DNA from: an uncultured Oribacterium sp.
GTDB lineage: Bacteria; Bacillota; Clostridia; Lachnospirales; Lachnospiraceae
Length of the DNA stretch: 8,617 nt
Assembly: GCA_938030845.1 (NCBI GenBank)
Contig: CALHIC010000543.1
Span: 1-8,617 of the forward strand
Reading direction: 5' to 3'
A model generated the notes under the pieces. The model saw only the letters and a program-made list of their open reading frames with translations, made no database searches and was not told the origin of the DNA. A program made the translations under genes and the position numbers. How positions within the stretch are numbered: position 1 is the first letter of the stretch; every line of letters begins with the position of its first letter. This document shows, piece by piece, positions 6,229 to 8,617 of this stretch.

Positions 6229-7742
6229 AGACAGCATTAATCAGTGTTTTTGATAAGAACGGCATAGTGGAATTTTGTAAAGGCTTAAAGGATTTAGGCT
6301 TTCAGCTGATTTCCACGGGGGGAACCTATCAATTATTGAAAAAAGAAGTGGAAGTGAAAGAGGTTTCCGAACTGACCGGCTTTCCGGAAATTTTGGATGG
6401 GAGGGTGAAGACGCTGCATCCCCGTATCCATGCCGGAATCCTGTATCGAAGAGAGAGCGCATTGCATCAAAAAACCGTGGAAGAGTTGGGAATCGACTCC
6501 ATTGACCTTGTGGTAAACAATCTTTATCCTTTTGAAAAGGTACTTAAGAAGGAAGGGGTGAGTGAGGAAGAGCAGGTGGAAAATATTGATATCGGCGGGC
6601 CTTCCATGATTCGCGCCGCGGCAAAGAATTTTCGGGATGTTCTTGTGGTGACCGATGGGGGAGATTATGAAGAGGTGCTTCTTCGCCTTCGAGAGGGAAG
6701 AAATGACCTTTCCTATCGGGAGCAAATGGCGGCGAAGGCCTTCCGTTATACCGCCTATTATGATGCGCTGATTTCCGAGTATTTTAATAATCGACTCTCT
6801 GTCTCCAACCCGGAGTACCTGAGCATGAGCTATCGCCTGGGCACAAGCCTTCGCTATGGGGAGAACCCCCACCAGAATGCCGCATTTTACGAGAAGGTAT
6901 ACGAGGAGAATCCGGCAGAGTGGAAGCAACTTCACGGAAAGGAGCTATCCTACAATAATTATACGGATATGTACAATGCGGTTCGCTTTGTAAAGGAATT
7001 TTCCGAGCCGGCAGTGGTGGGAACAAAGCATAACAATCCTGCCGGAATAGGAATCGGGGAAACGATTGATGAGGCCTTCGATAAGGCCTATGCCTGTGAT
7101 GCAACCTCTCTCTTCGGAGGAATTTTCGCCTTGAATCGACCGGTGACCAAGCATATCGCAGAGGTTCTACACTCCTTCTTTATGGAAATCGTGATTGCAC
7201 CGGATTATGAGGAAGAGGCCCTTTCCATCCTGGAAGAGAAGAAAAATCTGCGTGTGATTGTGATGCCGAACTTGTCCACCTTCTCCCTTCCGAAGAAGAC
7301 GATGAAAGAAGTGCTGGGAGGCATTCTGGTACAGGACTATGACAATGCGGATCTTACGGAAGAAATGGAAGTGGTCAGTGCGCGGAAGCCCACAGAGGAG
7401 GAAATGCGGGATTTGCTTTTTGGCTTTAAGGCGGTAAAAATGGTTGCTTCCAATGGGGCGGTTCTGGTAAAGGACGGCGCGACTCTCGGAATCGGTCAGG
7501 GGCAGGTGCGGCGTACCTGGGCCGTGGAGGATGCCCTTTCCCATGGAGAAGGCAAACACTCCGGGGCTGTGCTTGCTTCCGACGGCTTCTTCTTTGCCGA
7601 TACGGTGGAGCTTTTACAGAAACACGGCATCCGTGCGGCAATCCAGCCGGGAGGCTCCGTGAAGGATCCGGAAGTGATTGAACTCTGCGATCAGTATGGG
7701 ATTGCTTTAGTGATGACTCATATTCGGCATTTCAGACACTAA
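6225..7742 (+). CDS. purH: Bifunctional AICAR formyltransferase / IMP cyclohydrolase
   Basis: Performs the last two steps to IMP: formylation of AICAR with 10-formyl-THF, then ring closure. With the start at 6225 it has 505 residues, typical of the family. The N-terminal cyclohydrolase domain (about 1-195) shows ALISVFDKNGI, STGGTYQLL (30-38), FPEILDGRVKTLHPRIHAG, VVNNLYPFEK and ENIDIGGPSMIRAAAKN (from 119). The transformylase part shows LRYGENPHQNAAFY (Arg210 onward), LHGKELSYNNYTDMYNA and the catalytic Lys268-His269 in TKHNNPAGIG. FGGIFALNRP, SNGAVLVKDG, GIGQGQVRRTW, AVLASDGFFFADTVE, IQPGGSVKDPEVIELCD and the terminal IRHFRH follow. The Lys-His motif ends in PAG where many bacterial enzymes have PCG. 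The start overlaps the purN stop (ATGA). It ends in TAA. Confidence 0.97.
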   Translation: MKTALISVFDKNGIVEFCKGLKDLGFQLISTGGTYQLLKKEVEVKEVSELTGFPEILDGRVKTLHPRIHAGILYRRESALHQKTVEELGIDSIDLVVNNLYPFEKVLKKEGVSEEEQVENIDIGGPSMIRAAAKNFRDVLVVTDGGDYEEVLLRLREGRNDLSYREQMAAKAFRYTAYYDALISEYFNNRLSVSNPEYLSMSYRLGTSLRYGENPHQNAAFYEKVYEENPAEWKQLHGKELSYNNYTDMYNAVRFVKEFSEPAVVGTKHNNPAGIGIGETIDEAFDKAYACDATSLFGGIFALNRPVTKHIAEVLHSFFMEIVIAPDYEEEALSILEEKKNLRVIVMPNLSTFSLPKKTMKEVLGGILVQDYDNADLTEEMEVVSARKPTEEEMRDLLFGFKAVKMVASNGAVLVKDGATLGIGQGQVRRTWAVEDALSHGEGKHSGAVLASDGFFFADTVELLQKHGIRAAIQPGGSVKDPEVIELCDQYGIALVMTHIRHFRH

Positions 7743-7850
7743 AAGATATGAATCTATTGGAGCATCGAGGCTCTATAGGACTCGAATTTCAAGAAAGAAA
7801 GATACTCAGGAATGAAGTTTCGTAGCATGTTAATGGAAGGGAGGTAGACC
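7743..7850 (+). other. purH-purD spacer with possible hairpin or pseudoknot
   Basis: These 108 bases separate purH from purD. TGGAGC (7758-7763) pairs with GCTCTA (7770-7775), including one G-T wobble, around the loop ATCGAG. Five loop bases, TCGAG (7765-7769), are also the reverse complement of CTCGA (7781-7785). The second stem either competes with the first or joins it as an H-type pseudoknot with short connecting segments. There is no T-run, so it is not an intrinsic terminator, and I see no convincing promoter. The rest is A-rich and unstructured to the eye, ending in the purD ribosome binding site. A 25-codon open frame (7748-7825) lacks a good ribosome binding site and is not called. 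Confidence 0.35.
7837..7845 (+). promoter_or_regulatory. Strong ribosome binding site of purD
   Basis: AAGGGAGGT lies five bases before the ATG at 7851 and is close to an ideal Shine-Dalgarno sequence. purD does not overlap purH, so independent initiation from this site is expected. It supports 7851 as the start. Confidence 0.85.
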
Positions 7851-8617
7851 ATGCGTGTATTGGTTGTGGGAAATGGCGGTCGGGAGGATGCGCTTTGCAA
7901 AAAATTACAGGAAAGTCCGCTTTGTGAAAAGCTGTATTGCTGTCCGGGAAATGCGGGGACAGCCCGCTATGCAGAGAATCTTTCCCTTGGGAATAACGAG
8001 GAAATCGTAAAATTTGCAAAGGAGCACGTGGACTTTGTTGTTGTGGGCCCGGAAAAGCCCTTATGCGAAGGCATAGTGGATGCACTGGAAGAAGTAGGCA
8101 TAAAAGCCTTTGGCCCGAAAAAAAAGGCTGCGCAATTAGAGGGAAGCAAAGACTTTACGAAGCGCTTCCTGGAGAAATATGACTTACCCACTGCCCGGTA
8201 CAAAACGATATTTTCTTATGAAGAAGGTGTGGAGGCATTGCAGGACTTCTCCTATCCCCTTGTGATTAAGGCGGACGGTCTCTGTGCCGGAAAGGGAGTC
8301 GGGATTTTTCAGGAGGCAGCGCAAGCAAAGCAGTATTTAGAGGATCTCTTTGTGAAAAAGATTTTCGGAGAAGAAGCGAAGAAGGTGGTCATAGAGGAAT
8401 TTCTGGATGGAAAAGAGGCTTCCCTTCTTTGCGTGGTTTCCGGAAATCAGCTTTTTCCTTTGGAATCGGCGAGGGACTATAAACGAATCTATGACGGAGA
8501 CCGGGGGGACAATACCGGCGGGGTAGGCTGTTATTCTCCCAACGAGCTGTTTAATGCGGAATTAAAGGAGAAGATTGCTTTACTAAGGAGAGAGATTCCG
8601 GACATTTGCTTAAGAAC
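7851..8617 (+). CDS. purD: Phosphoribosylamine-glycine ligase (GAR synthetase), 5' part
   Basis: ATP-grasp enzyme that joins glycine to phosphoribosylamine, giving GAR for PurN. The frame is open from the ATG to the right edge. It gives 255 residues of a family usually near 420, so the C-terminal part, including most of the metal-binding end of the ATP-grasp fold, is outside the window. Visible motifs are the N-terminal Rossmann-like stretch MRVLVVGNGGREDAL (residues 1-15), CPGNAGTA, DFVVVGPEKPLCEGIVDAL, FGPKKKAAQLEGSKDFTK, the ATP-grasp loop KADGLCAGKGVGI (Lys140 to Ile152), GKEASLL, LESARDYKR and DNTGGVGCYSP (220-230). Asp13 replaces the His of the usual GGREHA motif; the rest agrees well. 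It is the last gene visible in the cluster and probably ends the IMP pathway set here. Confidence 0.97.
   Translation, partial: MRVLVVGNGGREDALCKKLQESPLCEKLYCCPGNAGTARYAENLSLGNNEEIVKFAKEHVDFVVVGPEKPLCEGIVDALEEVGIKAFGPKKKAAQLEGSKDFTKRFLEKYDLPTARYKTIFSYEEGVEALQDFSYPLVIKADGLCAGKGVGIFQEAAQAKQYLEDLFVKKIFGEEAKKVVIEEFLDGKEASLLCVVSGNQLFPLESARDYKRIYDGDRGDNTGGVGCYSPNELFNAELKEKIALLRREIPDICLR

Noticed and set aside
6333..6935. Minus-strand open frame of 200 codons inside purH
   Set aside because: It is a shadow of the purH coding frame. The PurH motifs on the plus strand are continuous here.
7748..7825. 25-codon open frame (MNLLEHRGSIGL...) between purH and purD
   Set aside because: It has only a weak A-rich stretch upstream, no recognisable similarity, and a length expected by chance. 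A leader peptide cannot be excluded but is not supported.

Overview
The window is a continuous block of de novo purine (IMP) biosynthesis genes, all on the + strand: purF (3' part only) - purM - purL - purN - purH - purD (5' part only). Six coding regions fill nearly all of it. I see no RNA gene, mobile element, CRISPR array, rho-independent terminator or convincing internal promoter. Base composition is near balanced. The protein families, in particular the single-chain FGAM synthase of about 1,220 residues and the wording of the PurH and PurN motifs, suggest an anaerobic Firmicute of the class Clostridia, most likely Lachnospiraceae-like. That placement is inference from motif style, not a database result.

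Layout. Positions 1-827 are the C-terminal 274 residues of PurF, including the PRPP site. purM (818-1834) overlaps purF by 10 bases. A 123-base spacer follows (1835-1957). The spacer, together with the last codons of purM, is largely made of four degenerate copies of a 26-bp tandem unit that appear to derive from the 3' end of purM, stop codon included. purL (1958-5629) encodes one long polypeptide that carries the PurS-like, synthetase and glutaminase parts. purN (5626-6228) and purH (6225-7742) each start inside the stop codon of the gene before (ATGA overlaps). A second, 108-base spacer (7743-7850) has modest potential for RNA structure, and purD (7851 to the window end) follows behind a strong ribosome binding site.

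How the genes work together. PurF makes phosphoribosylamine from PRPP and glutamine, PurD adds glycine to give GAR, PurN formylates GAR to FGAR, and PurL amidates FGAR to FGAM. PurM closes the imidazole ring to AIR, and PurH performs the last two steps from AICAR to IMP. The enzymes for AIR carboxylation, SAICAR synthesis and the adenylosuccinate lyase step (purE, purC, purB) are not in the window. If they belong to the operon they lie outside it, as does any leader riboswitch or operator.

The metabolic content is ordinary and I found no new biological system. The points worth a second look are the purM-derived tandem repeat, a PurF that appears to have lost three of the four iron-sulfur ligands of the Bacillus-type enzyme, the position of purL inside the cluster, and a possible pseudoknot before purD.
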